Source of the DNA: JBGPIK01 sp041484845
GTDB lineage: Bacteria > Desulfobacterota > Binatia > UBA9968
Reading direction: 5' to 3'
DNA: 30,711 nt
NCBI GenBank assembly: GCA_041484845.1
Contig: JBGPIK010000028.1
Location: forward strand, 1 to 30,711
Below the pieces are notes generated by a model that worked only from the letters and a program-made list of their open reading frames with translations, did not search any database and had not been told where the DNA came from. Below, in pieces: positions 6,941 to 15,190 of the stretch. Numbering within the stretch: position 1 is the first letter of the stretch; each line of letters begins with the position of its first letter. The position numbers and the translations under genes are program-made.

Positions 6941-7804
6941 ATGGTAGACAAGCCGGCGGTGCATTCCATGGTTAAGACAGTCTTCATTGTAGCGATTGTG
7001 GTTATAACGGCAACTTCAACCCAGGCTGCGCCCCGGCCGGAGCTATGGCCCAAGTGGCAAAAAAACGATCCGGCCAACGTCCAAAAGATCGATCACAGCG
7101 CCTGGGATCAATTTCTCAAGAAATATGTAGTCGCGCCGCATCCGTCCGGGATCAATCGCGTGCGTTACGCCGTGGTCGCGCCCGAGGACCGGACGGCGCT
7201 TAAAAATTATCTGAAAAATCTGCAGAGCCTGGCGATTTCAACCTACAATCGAACCGAGCAAAAAGCCTATTGGATTAATCTGTACAATGCGCTGACCATG
7301 GATATCATCCTATCGCGTTTCCCCGTTGAGTCGATTCGCGACATTAACATTTCACCCGGTTTGATCGTGCGCGGGCCATGGGCCGCCAAGCTCTTGGCGG
7401 TCGAAGGCGAGAAACTTTCCCTGGATGATGTCGAGCATCGGATTCTGCGGCCCATTTGGAAAGACAATCGTATTCACTACGGCGTTAACTGGGCCAGCTT
7501 CGGCAGTCCGAATCTGCAGCCGGAAGCCTACACCGGCGATAAGGTCGATGCGCTGCTGGAAAAAGCGGCGCGTGAATTCATTAATCATCCGCGCGGTGTG
7601 GAGATTAAGGACGGCAGGCTCAAGGTGTCGAGCCTCTACGTTTGGTTCGACGATGACTTTGGCGGCAGCGCCGAAGGTCTCATGGAACACTGGCAAGACT
7701 ACGCCGCGGGTGCGCTCGCTGATGCGCTGGCAAAGTATAGCGGCGGCTTAGACCACGACTATGATTGGCGGCTGAACAACGCCGAGCCAAAACCGCAGCC
7801 GTAA
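6941..7804 (+). CDS. DUF547 domain-containing exported protein
   Basis: A protein of 287 residues from the ATG at 6941. A second ATG at 6968 would place the signal peptide (MVKTVFIVAIVVITATSTQA, cleavage before APRPEL) directly at the N-terminus, so the true start may be 6968. The mature part is DUF547: YWINLYNALTMDIILSRFPVESIRDI, then GLIVRGPWAAKLLAVEGEKLSLDDVEHRILRP and IHYGVNWASFGSPNLQPEAY, followed by VSSLYVWFDDDFGG. Here NWAS occupies the place where many members have NCAS, so the Cys of that motif is missing. The biochemical function of DUF547 is unknown. Its recurrence beside ArsS and the TIGR04282/04283 proteins suggests a periplasmic role in arsenosugar handling. The translation start is 68 nt after the structured RNA. 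Confidence 0.88.
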   Translation: MVDKPAVHSMVKTVFIVAIVVITATSTQAAPRPELWPKWQKNDPANVQKIDHSAWDQFLKKYVVAPHPSGINRVRYAVVAPEDRTALKNYLKNLQSLAISTYNRTEQKAYWINLYNALTMDIILSRFPVESIRDINISPGLIVRGPWAAKLLAVEGEKLSLDDVEHRILRPIWKDNRIHYGVNWASFGSPNLQPEAYTGDKVDALLEKAAREFINHPRGVEIKDGRLKVSSLYVWFDDDFGGSAEGLMEHWQDYAAGALADALAKYSGGLDHDYDWRLNNAEPKPQP

Positions 7805-7822
7805 CGGTAACGACGATCGGCC

Positions 7823-8500
7823 ATGCGCCTCAGCGTTATTATTCCCGCCCTTAACGAAGAGAAGAGCATTGCGGCAACCCTCGAGTCCGTCATGGCGGTC
7901 GAGCCTCACGAGATCATTGTGGTCGACGGCGGCAGCACGGACCGCACGCGCGAAATCTGCCGCGGCCTTGGGATCGAGGCGTTTTCGTCGCCCCGTGGAC
8001 GCGCGAGACAAATGAATCTTGGCGCGCGCCAAGCAACCGGCGAGGTGCTGCTATTCGTGCATGCCGATACGCGATTGCCGCTTTCGGCTTCGTGCGATAT
8101 TCTTCGTGCTCTAACCAATTCTCGGATCGTCGGCGGCCGTTTCGATGTCAGCCTGGACGGCGAACATCGGATGCTCAAGATCATCGGCGCGATGATCAAT
8201 CTGCGCTCGCGCGTCGGCAAAAGCGCCACCGGGGATCGGGCGATCTTTGTACGGCGCGAAATTTTCGCCGCGCTCGGCGGTTATCCCGATGTACCGCTGA
8301 TGGAAGATATTGCGCTTGCGCGAGCGATCAAGCGCCGCGGCACGGTGGCTTGCCTGCGCAGCCGCGTTGTCACTTCGGCGCGACGCTGGGAAGCGGAAGG
8401 CCTATGGCGGACGATCTTTAAGATGTGGGCGCTCAAATCGCTTTATCTTCTGGGCTTCTCACCCTTTCACTTGAAACGATATTACCGTGATGCGCGCTAA
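7823..8500 (+). CDS. TIGR04283 family arsenosugar biosynthesis glycosyltransferase
   Basis: A 225-residue GT-A fold, family 2-like glycosyltransferase. The N-terminal nucleotide-binding strand is MRLSVIIPALNEEKSI, the DGGSTD motif is at residues 35-40, RGRARQMNLGA at 58-68 and HADTR (in place of the DxD) at 80-84. GDRAIFVRREIFAALGGYPDVPLMEDI is the acceptor-side region with the ED pair. The short length without membrane anchors is normal for TIGR04283. The family is named from its linkage to ArsS, and the sugar donor and acceptor have not been demonstrated as far as I know. It starts 18 nt after the DUF547 gene and overlaps the next gene. Confidence 0.9.
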   Translation: MRLSVIIPALNEEKSIAATLESVMAVEPHEIIVVDGGSTDRTREICRGLGIEAFSSPRGRARQMNLGARQATGEVLLFVHADTRLPLSASCDILRALTNSRIVGGRFDVSLDGEHRMLKIIGAMINLRSRVGKSATGDRAIFVRREIFAALGGYPDVPLMEDIALARAIKRRGTVACLRSRVVTSARRWEAEGLWRTIFKMWALKSLYLLGFSPFHLKRYYRDAR

Positions 8501-9179
8501 TGCTCTGGTGGTGATGGCGAAAGCTCCGCTTGCGGGGAAAGTTAAAACGCGCATGGTGCCCACGCTTAGCCCTGAGCAAGCCGCGCGATTAGCCGGAGCG
8601 CTGCTTGTCGATCAATTGAATCATATCCGACAAATAGAGTACGCGGATCTTTATCTGGCGTTTGCTCCGGATGACGCGCGCGTGCTGATGAAAGAACTAA
8701 CGCCGCCGCTCTTTCGCCTCTTTCCGCAGGAAGGTACCGATCTCGGCGCGCGGATGCAAGCGGCGTTCGAAAAACTTTTCCACGCCGGCCACAGGAATAT
8801 TATTCTCACGGGTAGCGATCTGGCTGCTGTTCCGCTCGGTTTCTTCGATCAAAGTTGCCGTTTTCTCGATTCGTCCCAGCATCGCGTGGTGTTGGGACCG
8901 AGCCGCGACGGCGGTTATTATCTGGTCGGCTGCAATCAGCCGACGCCCGAGCTGTTCAGGGAGATGACCTGGAGTCATAGCGCGGTTCTAACGCAAACCC
9001 TGGCTAAGCTTGCTCGGTTGCAAATCGCTCATCATCTGTTACCGAGCTGGTTCGACGTGGACACGGCGGAGGATTTGCGCGTGCTCCGGACTGCTCTGGA
9101 TTGTGCTTCTTTGGCTGACACCATGCCGGACACGCTTAAGTTTCTAAGGCACCCGGAAATCCGCAAGTCCATGGCGTGA
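8490..9179 (+). CDS. TIGR04282 family arsenosugar biosynthesis glycosyltransferase
   Basis: A 229-residue nucleotidyl/glycosyltransferase-like protein of the TIGR04282 family (DUF2064 type, CofC/MobA-like fold). The P-loop-like MAKAPLAGKVKTRM is at about residues 9-22, and GSDLAAVP takes the place of the usual GTDxPGL. LGPSRDGGYYLVGCNQP follows, and then WFDVDTAEDLRVL near the end. The start is the ATG at 8490, inside the last codons of the TIGR04283 gene (11-nt overlap); a GTG one codon earlier at 8487 is also possible. The two proteins are nearly always encoded together and probably act in sequence on the arsinoyl-ribose precursor. It closes the arsenosugar cluster. Confidence 0.9.
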   Translation: MRANALVVMAKAPLAGKVKTRMVPTLSPEQAARLAGALLVDQLNHIRQIEYADLYLAFAPDDARVLMKELTPPLFRLFPQEGTDLGARMQAAFEKLFHAGHRNIILTGSDLAAVPLGFFDQSCRFLDSSQHRVVLGPSRDGGYYLVGCNQPTPELFREMTWSHSAVLTQTLAKLARLQIAHHLLPSWFDVDTAEDLRVLRTALDCASLADTMPDTLKFLRHPEIRKSMA

Positions 9180-9373
9180 GCCCACCGGGCGCGCCAACCG
9201 CGCGGCGCTGCTATTCGTGATTAACACCCGATGTCTCGAGCATTGGCGCCGGTGCTGCCCCACGACGATTTTCCACGCCGGCTAGAAGCCGGTCGCCATT
9301 GTGCTAAAATTGAATTGTTGAGAGTTCATCAACGCCGTTTCCAGGCCCACACCTTGTTATTATAGGAAGAAAA

Positions 9374-9679
9374 GTGTCCTATAAGCCCATTGACGATTAT
9401 GGCGTCATCGGTGATTTCGCTAACGGCATCGTCGGACGTGAAGGCGCATTCAGCATCTGCACTTTTTGGCTGGTCGAAGCGTTGACGCGCGCGGGCCGTT
9501 TTGAGGAAGCCCGTTTGATGTTCGAGAAGATGCTCGGCTATGCTAACCACGTGGGACGCTTTGCGGAAGAGATCGGTCACTGCGGCGAAGCGTTGGGAAA
9601 TTTTCCCCAGGCTTTCACCCATCTGGGCTTGATCAGCGCGGCTTACAATCTTGACCGTGTCTTGGCAAAGGGAAGCTGA
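9374..9679 (+). pseudogene. Remnant of a GH15 glycoside hydrolase (C-terminal part)
   Basis: A 101-codon frame. From about residue 17 it reads like the very C-terminus of GH15 glucoamylase/trehalase-like enzymes: GIVGREGAFSICTFWLVEALTRAGR, EARLMFEKMLGYANHVGRFAEEIG and GEALGNFPQAFTHLGLISAAYNLDR. Complete members have around 600 residues, and the (alpha/alpha)6 barrel with its first catalytic Glu is missing. The first 16 residues do not look like GH15. The preceding 190 nt hold no recognisable upstream part, so this is a deletion remnant rather than a frameshift. Intact GH15 genes would suit the sugar-metabolism cluster that follows. The GTG start is nominal, and whether anything is translated is unknown. 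Confidence 0.75.
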
Positions 9680-9705
9680 TAGGACCGTTTGAAGATTTGC
9701 TTTTA

Positions 9706-9718
9706 CGGAAACTTTCCG
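9706..9718. promoter_or_regulatory. Small palindrome upstream of transketolase
   Basis: CGGAAA-C-TTTCCG is a 13-nt dyad about 50 nt before the transketolase start. It could be a regulator half-site pair for the sugar cluster, but it may be chance. Confidence 0.2.
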
Positions 9719-9770
9719 AGGAGCCCAATCGATAGTGAGGTGAGGTTTAGATTAGGGGGAGAATGTGAGT

Positions 9771-11819
9771 ATGAGTGATTCGATCGATCAGCTCTGCATC
9801 AATACCATCCGGATGCTTTCGGTGGATGCCGTCGAAAAAGCCAATTCGGGTCACCCGGGGGCTCCGATGGGTCTTGCGCCGGCTGCCTATCTTTTATGGA
9901 CGCGCTTCCTAAAACACAACCCGCGCAATCCCTCATGGCCAGATCGCGACCGCTTTGTTCTTTCCGCCGGCCACGCCTCGATGCTGATCTACAGCATGCT
10001 CCACCTGACCGGCTACGATGTGCCGCTCGAACAGATCGAGCAATTTCGACAGTGGGGAAGCCGTACGCCGGGCCATCCCGAACGCGGGCTGACCCCCGGC
10101 GTGGAAACGACCACTGGGCCGCTCGGTCAGGGTTTCGGCAACGGCGTCGGCATGGCGATCGCCGAGGCCTATCTGGCGGCGCGCTACAATCGACCCGGAC
10201 ACGAAATCATCAATCACTATACTTACGTCATCGTCAGTGACGGCGACTTGATGGAAGGTGTCGCGGCGGAAGCCGCCAGCCTGGCCGGCCATCTAAAACT
10301 GGGCAAACTCGTTTATCTCTACGACAATAATCATATCTCTCTCGCCGCCTCGACCGACCTGACGTTCACCGAAGATCGCGCCAAACGGTTCGAAGCCTAT
10401 GGCTGGCATACGCAGATCGTCGAGGACGGAAACAATCTCGCGGCGATGGATCGGGCGCTGCGCGCGGCCCGCAGCGAAATCGCCCGGCCATCGCTGGTGC
10501 TGTTGCGCACCCACATCGGTTTCGGGTCGCCGGGCAAGCAGGACAGCTTCGAGTCCCACGGTTCGCCCCTGGGCCAAGAGGAAGTCAGGCTGACGAAGAA
10601 AAATCTCGGCTGGCCCGAAGAGCCGCCGTTTTTAATTCCGGACCAAGCCCTGACGCGTTTTCGCGAGTCTGTCATGAAAGGACAACGGACGGAGGCCGAA
10701 TGGAAGGAACGATTCTCGGCCTACGCGCGGGAATTTCCCGAAATGGCGCGCGAGCTGGAGCAAGCGCTGCGCGGCGAATTGCCCGACGGTTGGGATGCGG
10801 CGATTGCCGATTTTCCCGCCGATCCCAAAGGACTCGCGACTCGCGTCGCCTCGGGAAAAATTCTCAACGCCATCGCTCCGAAGCTCCCGACTTTGATCGG
10901 CGGCTCGGCGGATTTGAATCCATCGACGCACACCGTGCTGCAGAAGCTTGGCGATTTTGAAAGTCCCGATAGGGATTTCAGCGCCAGCCAAGGCGCAGCG
11001 GGCGGCGGTTTCAGCTACGGCGGGCGCAATGTCCACTTCGGCGTGCGCGAGCATGCGATGGGGGCGGCGTGCAATGGCATGGCGGCCCACGGCGCCATCA
11101 TTCCCTTTGCCTCTACATTTTTGATTTTCTCCGATTACATGCGCCCTTCGATTCGGCTTGCGGCGCTTATGGAGCTGGGCGTGATCTATGTTTTCACGCA
11201 CGACAGCATCGGCGTCGGCGAAGACGGCCCGACCCATCAACCGATCGAACAATTGGCCGCGCTCCGCGCCATACCGCGCCTGATCGTCATCCGCCCGGGC
11301 GACGCCAACGAGACCGCTGTCGCGTGGCGGGTCGCCATCGAGGCCCGTAAGCATCCTGTTGCCATGGTATTGACGCGCCAAAACGTGCCCACCTTGGACC
11401 GCAGCCAATTCGCCGCGGCGGACGGACTGCGGCGCGGCGCTTATATCTTGAGCGACGCGCCCAACGGCAAGGCCGATCTCGTTTTGATCGCCAGCGGATC
11501 GGAAGTCTCGCTCATCGTCGCGGCGCGACAAAAGCTCTTGGAGCGAAATATTCGCGCGCGCATCGTTTCGATGCCGAGCTGGGAGCTTTTTGATCTCCAA
11601 TCCAAAGAGTACCGCGAGTCGGTTTTGCCGCCGTCGATCCGGCCGCGCCTCGCCATAGAAGCGGCCTTGCCGCAGGGCTGGCATCGCTACGTCGGCGACG
11701 GCGGCGACATCATCGGAGTGGAGCGCTTCGGCGCTTCGGCGCCGGGAAACGTCGTGATGGAGAAGTTCGGCTTCACCGTGGATCACGTTGTCGAGCGCGC
11801 TCTGACGCTGCTCAAATAG
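9771..11819 (+). CDS. tkt: Transketolase
   Basis: A 682-residue thiamine-diphosphate enzyme that moves two-carbon units between pentose and other sugar phosphates. Conserved parts are SGHPGAPMGLAPAAYLLW near the N-terminus, TTGPLGQGFGNGVGMAIAEA, the ThDP/Mg motif SDGDLMEGVAAEAASLAGHLKLG ending in DNN, and EDGPTHQPIEQLAALRAIP in the pyrimidine domain. The length is close to that of E. coli TktA (663). The frame also offers a GTG at 9765, but the AGGGGGAG at 9754-9761 sits 9 nt before ATG 9771 and only 3 nt before the GTG, so ATG is preferred. It opens the pentose phosphate block. Confidence 0.95.
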   Translation: MSDSIDQLCINTIRMLSVDAVEKANSGHPGAPMGLAPAAYLLWTRFLKHNPRNPSWPDRDRFVLSAGHASMLIYSMLHLTGYDVPLEQIEQFRQWGSRTPGHPERGLTPGVETTTGPLGQGFGNGVGMAIAEAYLAARYNRPGHEIINHYTYVIVSDGDLMEGVAAEAASLAGHLKLGKLVYLYDNNHISLAASTDLTFTEDRAKRFEAYGWHTQIVEDGNNLAAMDRALRAARSEIARPSLVLLRTHIGFGSPGKQDSFESHGSPLGQEEVRLTKKNLGWPEEPPFLIPDQALTRFRESVMKGQRTEAEWKERFSAYAREFPEMARELEQALRGELPDGWDAAIADFPADPKGLATRVASGKILNAIAPKLPTLIGGSADLNPSTHTVLQKLGDFESPDRDFSASQGAAGGGFSYGGRNVHFGVREHAMGAACNGMAAHGAIIPFASTFLIFSDYMRPSIRLAALMELGVIYVFTHDSIGVGEDGPTHQPIEQLAALRAIPRLIVIRPGDANETAVAWRVAIEARKHPVAMVLTRQNVPTLDRSQFAAADGLRRGAYILSDAPNGKADLVLIASGSEVSLIVAARQKLLERNIRARIVSMPSWELFDLQSKEYRESVLPPSIRPRLAIEAALPQGWHRYVGDGGDIIGVERFGASAPGNVVMEKFGFTVDHVVERALTLLK

Positions 11820-11822
11820 AGG

Positions 11823-11920
11823 ACTGAGTAACGAGGACTGAGGGCTGGGTAAAAAACATGGACAGGAAAGATTCAACCGAATCGGAGACTCCGTCCTCAG
11901 CACTCATCACTCAGTACTAG
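11823..11920. repeat. Inverted pair of degenerate 7-bp repeats between tkt and rpiB
   Basis: The left arm (11823-11850) reads as four heptads: ACTGAGT, AACGAGG, ACTGAGG, GCTGGGT. The right arm (11895-11920) reads CCTCAGC, ACTCATC, ACTCAGT, ACTAG, whose reverse complement gives ACTGAGT, GATGAGT, GCTGAGG. The arms are thus inverted copies of the same heptad family around a 44-nt spacer. The left arm begins 3 nt after the tkt stop and the right arm ends 15 nt before the rpiB start. Confidence 0.7.
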
Positions 11921-11935
11921 GGAATGGAGCGACGA

Positions 11936-12394
11936 ATGCGCATTGTCATCGGCGCGGATCACGCGGGATTCGACTTGAAAGAGGTTCTTGCGGCGTATTT
12001 GCGCCACCGGGGCCACGAGGTGGTGGATATCGGCACCCACAGCGACGATCCGGTCGATTATCCCGATTATGCCGACGCCCTTAGCCAGGCGATTCTTGAC
12101 GGCCGCGCCGAGCGCGGGCTGCTGATTTGCGGCAGCGGCGTGGGCGCTTCCGTTGCGGCCAACAAAATTCCCGGCATTCGCGCCGGCTTGTGCCATAACA
12201 CCTATGCGGCGCACCAGGGTGTCGAGCACGACGACACGAACGTTCTTGTGCTTGGGGCGCGGGTGATCGGCATCGAGCTGGCGCGCGAGCTGGTTGACCA
12301 TTTCCTGGCGGCGACATTTAACGGCGAAGAGCGACATCGCCGGCGGGTTGAAAAAATCAAGGCGTTGGAAAAACGCTATGGCAGGTCATTGTAA
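11936..12394 (+). CDS. rpiB: Ribose-5-phosphate isomerase B
   Basis: A 152-residue RpiB/LacAB-type isomerase that interconverts ribose-5-P and ribulose-5-P. Family landmarks are MRIVIGADHAGFDLK at the start, GHEVVDIG, DYPDYA, and the catalytic loop LICGSGVGASVAANKIPGIRAGLCHNTYAA, with the Cys in the expected place. NDTNVLVLGARVIG appears here as DDTNVLVLGARVIG. The start ATG 11936 has GGAG 6 nt upstream. An ATG at 11924 would add four residues but lacks a usable site. It sits in the pentose phosphate cluster. Confidence 0.95.
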   Translation: MRIVIGADHAGFDLKEVLAAYLRHRGHEVVDIGTHSDDPVDYPDYADALSQAILDGRAERGLLICGSGVGASVAANKIPGIRAGLCHNTYAAHQGVEHDDTNVLVLGARVIGIELARELVDHFLAATFNGEERHRRRVEKIKALEKRYGRSL

Positions 12395-12406
12395 GGGAGG
12401 GGGTTG

Positions 12407-15169
12407 ATGAATCCACTAAAGGATCTTTTGCAACAAGGACAGTCTGTTTGGCTCGACTACATCAGGCGCAATCTTATTCGCACGGGCGAGCTTAAACGAA
12501 TGGTGGACAACGATGGTATTCGCGGCGTTACCAGCAATCCGACCATTTTCGAAAAAGCCATCGCCGGTAGCACCGACTACGACGATGCGCTGCGCCAGCT
12601 TTTGGCCCAGGACGGAAAGGCTGACATGGGCAAAATTTACGAAGCGCTGGCTATCGAAGACATTCAAATGGCGGCGGATATTCTCCGGCCGATCTACGAT
12701 GAAAGCGCCGGCGGGGATGGTTATGTGAGTCTGGAAGTGTCGCCCCACCTGGCCCATGACACCGACGCGACGATCAGTGAAGCCAAGCGATTGCGCGAAA
12801 CCGTGGGACGCCCCAACGTCATGATCAAAGTTCCGGCGACTCCCGAGGGCATTCCGGCCGTCGAAGAACTTATTGCCGCCGGGGTGAACGTCAATATCAC
12901 GTTGATGTTTTCCATGAACCACTATGAAGCCGTGGCGCGAGCTTACGTGCGCGGCTTGGAACGTTGCGCGGCTCCGGAAAAAGTTGCCTCGGTGGCGTCG
13001 TTTTTCGTTAGCCGGGTAGACACGATGGTCGACAAGGCGCTGCAGAGTCTCGGCACACCGGGGGCCGAATCGCTGCTTGGTAAGATCGCCATCGCTAATT
13101 CAAAAGTTGTTTATCGGCGGTTCGAAGAAATCTTCCACGGAGAGGGCTTTGCCTCTCTCAGGCAACGCGGCGCCAAGGTGCAACGGCCGCTGTGGGCCAG
13201 CACAGGCACGAAGAATCCCTTATACTCCGACGTGCTTTATGTGGAAGAACTGATCGGACCCGAAACCGTGAACACGCTGCCTCCCGATACGTTAAACGCT
13301 TTTAAAGACCACGGGCGAATCGCCGGCGCGACGGTAAAACAAAATCTCACGGACGCCGATACCGCGCGCGCGGCGCTCAAGGCGTTAGGCATCGATCTCA
13401 ATGCGATAACCGAGAAACTTCAGGAGGACGGCGTGGCGGCCTTCTCCGCTTCTTTCGACCAACTCATGGCTGCGCTGGAAAAAAAGCGTAAAGCCATGTT
13501 CGGTATCGAATTAAATCGTCAAGAGCTCCATATCGGAAAGTACCAGCGGCGCGTGAATCGGCGCTTGAGCGAGTGGCAAGAGGAGCAATGCTCGAGCCGG
13601 CTGTGGAAAAAAGATCCGACGCTGTGGGCCGGCGCCGATGAACCGGAACTCGCCGACCGCTTGGGTTGGCTCGAGCTTCCGCACATCATGGAAAAGCAAG
13701 CCGGCGAGTTGCCGGCCTTCGCGGAAAAAGTCAAAGGCGATGGGATCCGCCACGTGGTTCTTTTAGGCATGGGCGGATCGAGCCTTGCGCCGGAAGTTTT
13801 TCAGGGCACGTTCGGCAACGCGCCCGGTTATCCTGAGTTGCGGGTTTTGGACAGCACGCATCCGGCGGCGGTCAAATCGATCGAAGCGCAAATCGATCCG
13901 GTGCACACGCTTTTCCTGGTCTCCAGCAAATCCGGCACGACCACCGAAACGAATTCATTCTTTTACTATTTTTGGCACAAGCTGAGCGGCGTCACGGCGC
14001 AACCGGGCACTCATTTCGTCGCCATCACCGATCCCGGAACCGCGCTCGAAAAGCTTGCGGGGGAGAGAAAATTTCGCGCGACGTTCAGGGCGCCGGAAGA
14101 GGTCGGCGGACGCTATTCCGCGCTGACGGTTTTCGGACTCGTGCCGGCGGCACTCATTGGCGTCGATATCGGTGCAATTCTCGCGCGGGCGCGGCGCATG
14201 AGCGAAGCCTGTGGCAGCACGGTGCCGGAGAGCAAAAGCCCCGGCCTTATTCTTGGCGCCGCTCTGGGTGAACTTACATTGTCGAAACGCGACAAAGTCA
14301 CATTTCTATGCTCTCCTTCGCTGACCGCTTTTCCGTCATGGCTTGAGCAATTGATCGCCGAGAGCACCGGGAAAGAGCGGAAAGGCATCGTGCCTGTGGC
14401 CAACGAGCACGTCGGCCCGCCGGAAAAATACTCGGACGATCGAAGCTTCGTCTATTTAAGACTCGAGGGCGACGAAAACCACTTTCTCGACCGCCAAGTC
14501 GCGGCGCTGCAAGCCAACGGGCATCCGCTCGTGCGTATTGATCTCAACGACAAGAAAGATCTCGGTCAGGAGTTTTTCCGCTGGGAAATCGCCGTGGCCG
14601 GCGCGGGCGCCGTTCTCGGGATCAATCCATTCAACCAGCCGGACGTGCAACTGGCGAAAGACTTGGCGAAACAGGCGATGGGGAAACGGGCCGGCGGTCG
14701 CAATGCCGCGAGCGCGCGCAAGGACGAAGTTGCCGTCGGCGATCGGGAAGCTTTGCAAGGAGCTCTGCGATCGTGGCTCGCCAGGAAGAAGGCGCGGGAT
14801 TACGTGGCGGTGCAGGCGTACTTAAATCCGTCCCCGGCGCACGCGGCTGCGCTAAGAGAGATTTGCGCCTCACTCCGCGACCGTCTGGGAGCGGCCGTGA
14901 CCCTGGGCTTTGGCCCGCGCTTTTTGCATTCGACCGGTCAACTCCATAAAGGCGGACCGAATTCAGTTCTGGCATTACAGATTGTCGACCAACCGACCGA
15001 TAACCTGTTAGTGCCGGAAACGAATTATACGTTCGATGCCCTAATACAGGCACAGGCTCTGGGCGACTTTACAGCGCTCAAACAGAGACGGCGGCGCGCT
15101 TTGAGGGTCAATCTCGGCGAAGACGCGGATACCGGCCTGAAGCTATTGGCCGAGGCCGTGCGCGAGTAG
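12407..15169 (+). CDS. tal-pgi: Bifunctional transaldolase / glucose-6-phosphate isomerase
   Basis: A fusion of about 920 residues. The N-terminal half (about 1-365) is transaldolase: GVTSNPTIFEKAI, then the Schiff-base Lys in NVMIKVPATPEGIPAVEELI, NVNITLMFS and PLWASTGTKNP. The C-terminal half (about 385-920) is phosphoglucose isomerase: LGMGGSSLAPEVF, SSKSGTTTETNSFF, the ITDPGTALE block and a final ETNYTFDALI. The two halves would move three-carbon units and return fructose-6-P to glucose-6-P, which closes the oxidative pentose cycle. Such fusions are known in Actinobacteria, Cyanobacteria, Acidobacteria and others. The ATG at 12407 is preceded by GGAGGGGG with about 4 nt spacing. The gene starts 12 nt after rpiB. 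Confidence 0.95.
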   Translation: MNPLKDLLQQGQSVWLDYIRRNLIRTGELKRMVDNDGIRGVTSNPTIFEKAIAGSTDYDDALRQLLAQDGKADMGKIYEALAIEDIQMAADILRPIYDESAGGDGYVSLEVSPHLAHDTDATISEAKRLRETVGRPNVMIKVPATPEGIPAVEELIAAGVNVNITLMFSMNHYEAVARAYVRGLERCAAPEKVASVASFFVSRVDTMVDKALQSLGTPGAESLLGKIAIANSKVVYRRFEEIFHGEGFASLRQRGAKVQRPLWASTGTKNPLYSDVLYVEELIGPETVNTLPPDTLNAFKDHGRIAGATVKQNLTDADTARAALKALGIDLNAITEKLQEDGVAAFSASFDQLMAALEKKRKAMFGIELNRQELHIGKYQRRVNRRLSEWQEEQCSSRLWKKDPTLWAGADEPELADRLGWLELPHIMEKQAGELPAFAEKVKGDGIRHVVLLGMGGSSLAPEVFQGTFGNAPGYPELRVLDSTHPAAVKSIEAQIDPVHTLFLVSSKSGTTTETNSFFYYFWHKLSGVTAQPGTHFVAITDPGTALEKLAGERKFRATFRAPEEVGGRYSALTVFGLVPAALIGVDIGAILARARRMSEACGSTVPESKSPGLILGAALGELTLSKRDKVTFLCSPSLTAFPSWLEQLIAESTGKERKGIVPVANEHVGPPEKYSDDRSFVYLRLEGDENHFLDRQVAALQANGHPLVRIDLNDKKDLGQEFFRWEIAVAGAGAVLGINPFNQPDVQLAKDLAKQAMGKRAGGRNAASARKDEVAVGDREALQGALRSWLARKKARDYVAVQAYLNPSPAHAAALREICASLRDRLGAAVTLGFGPRFLHSTGQLHKGGPNSVLALQIVDQPTDNLLVPETNYTFDALIQAQALGDFTALKQRRRRALRVNLGEDADTGLKLLAEAVRE

Positions 15170-15190
15170 TTCTCTCGAAGGAGAATCGAT

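Noticed and set aside
10632..11903. A 423-codon open frame on the minus strand inside transketolase.
   Set aside because: It is antisense to a complete and well-conserved transketolase, its translation has no recognisable domain, and long antisense frames are expected in GC-rich coding DNA.
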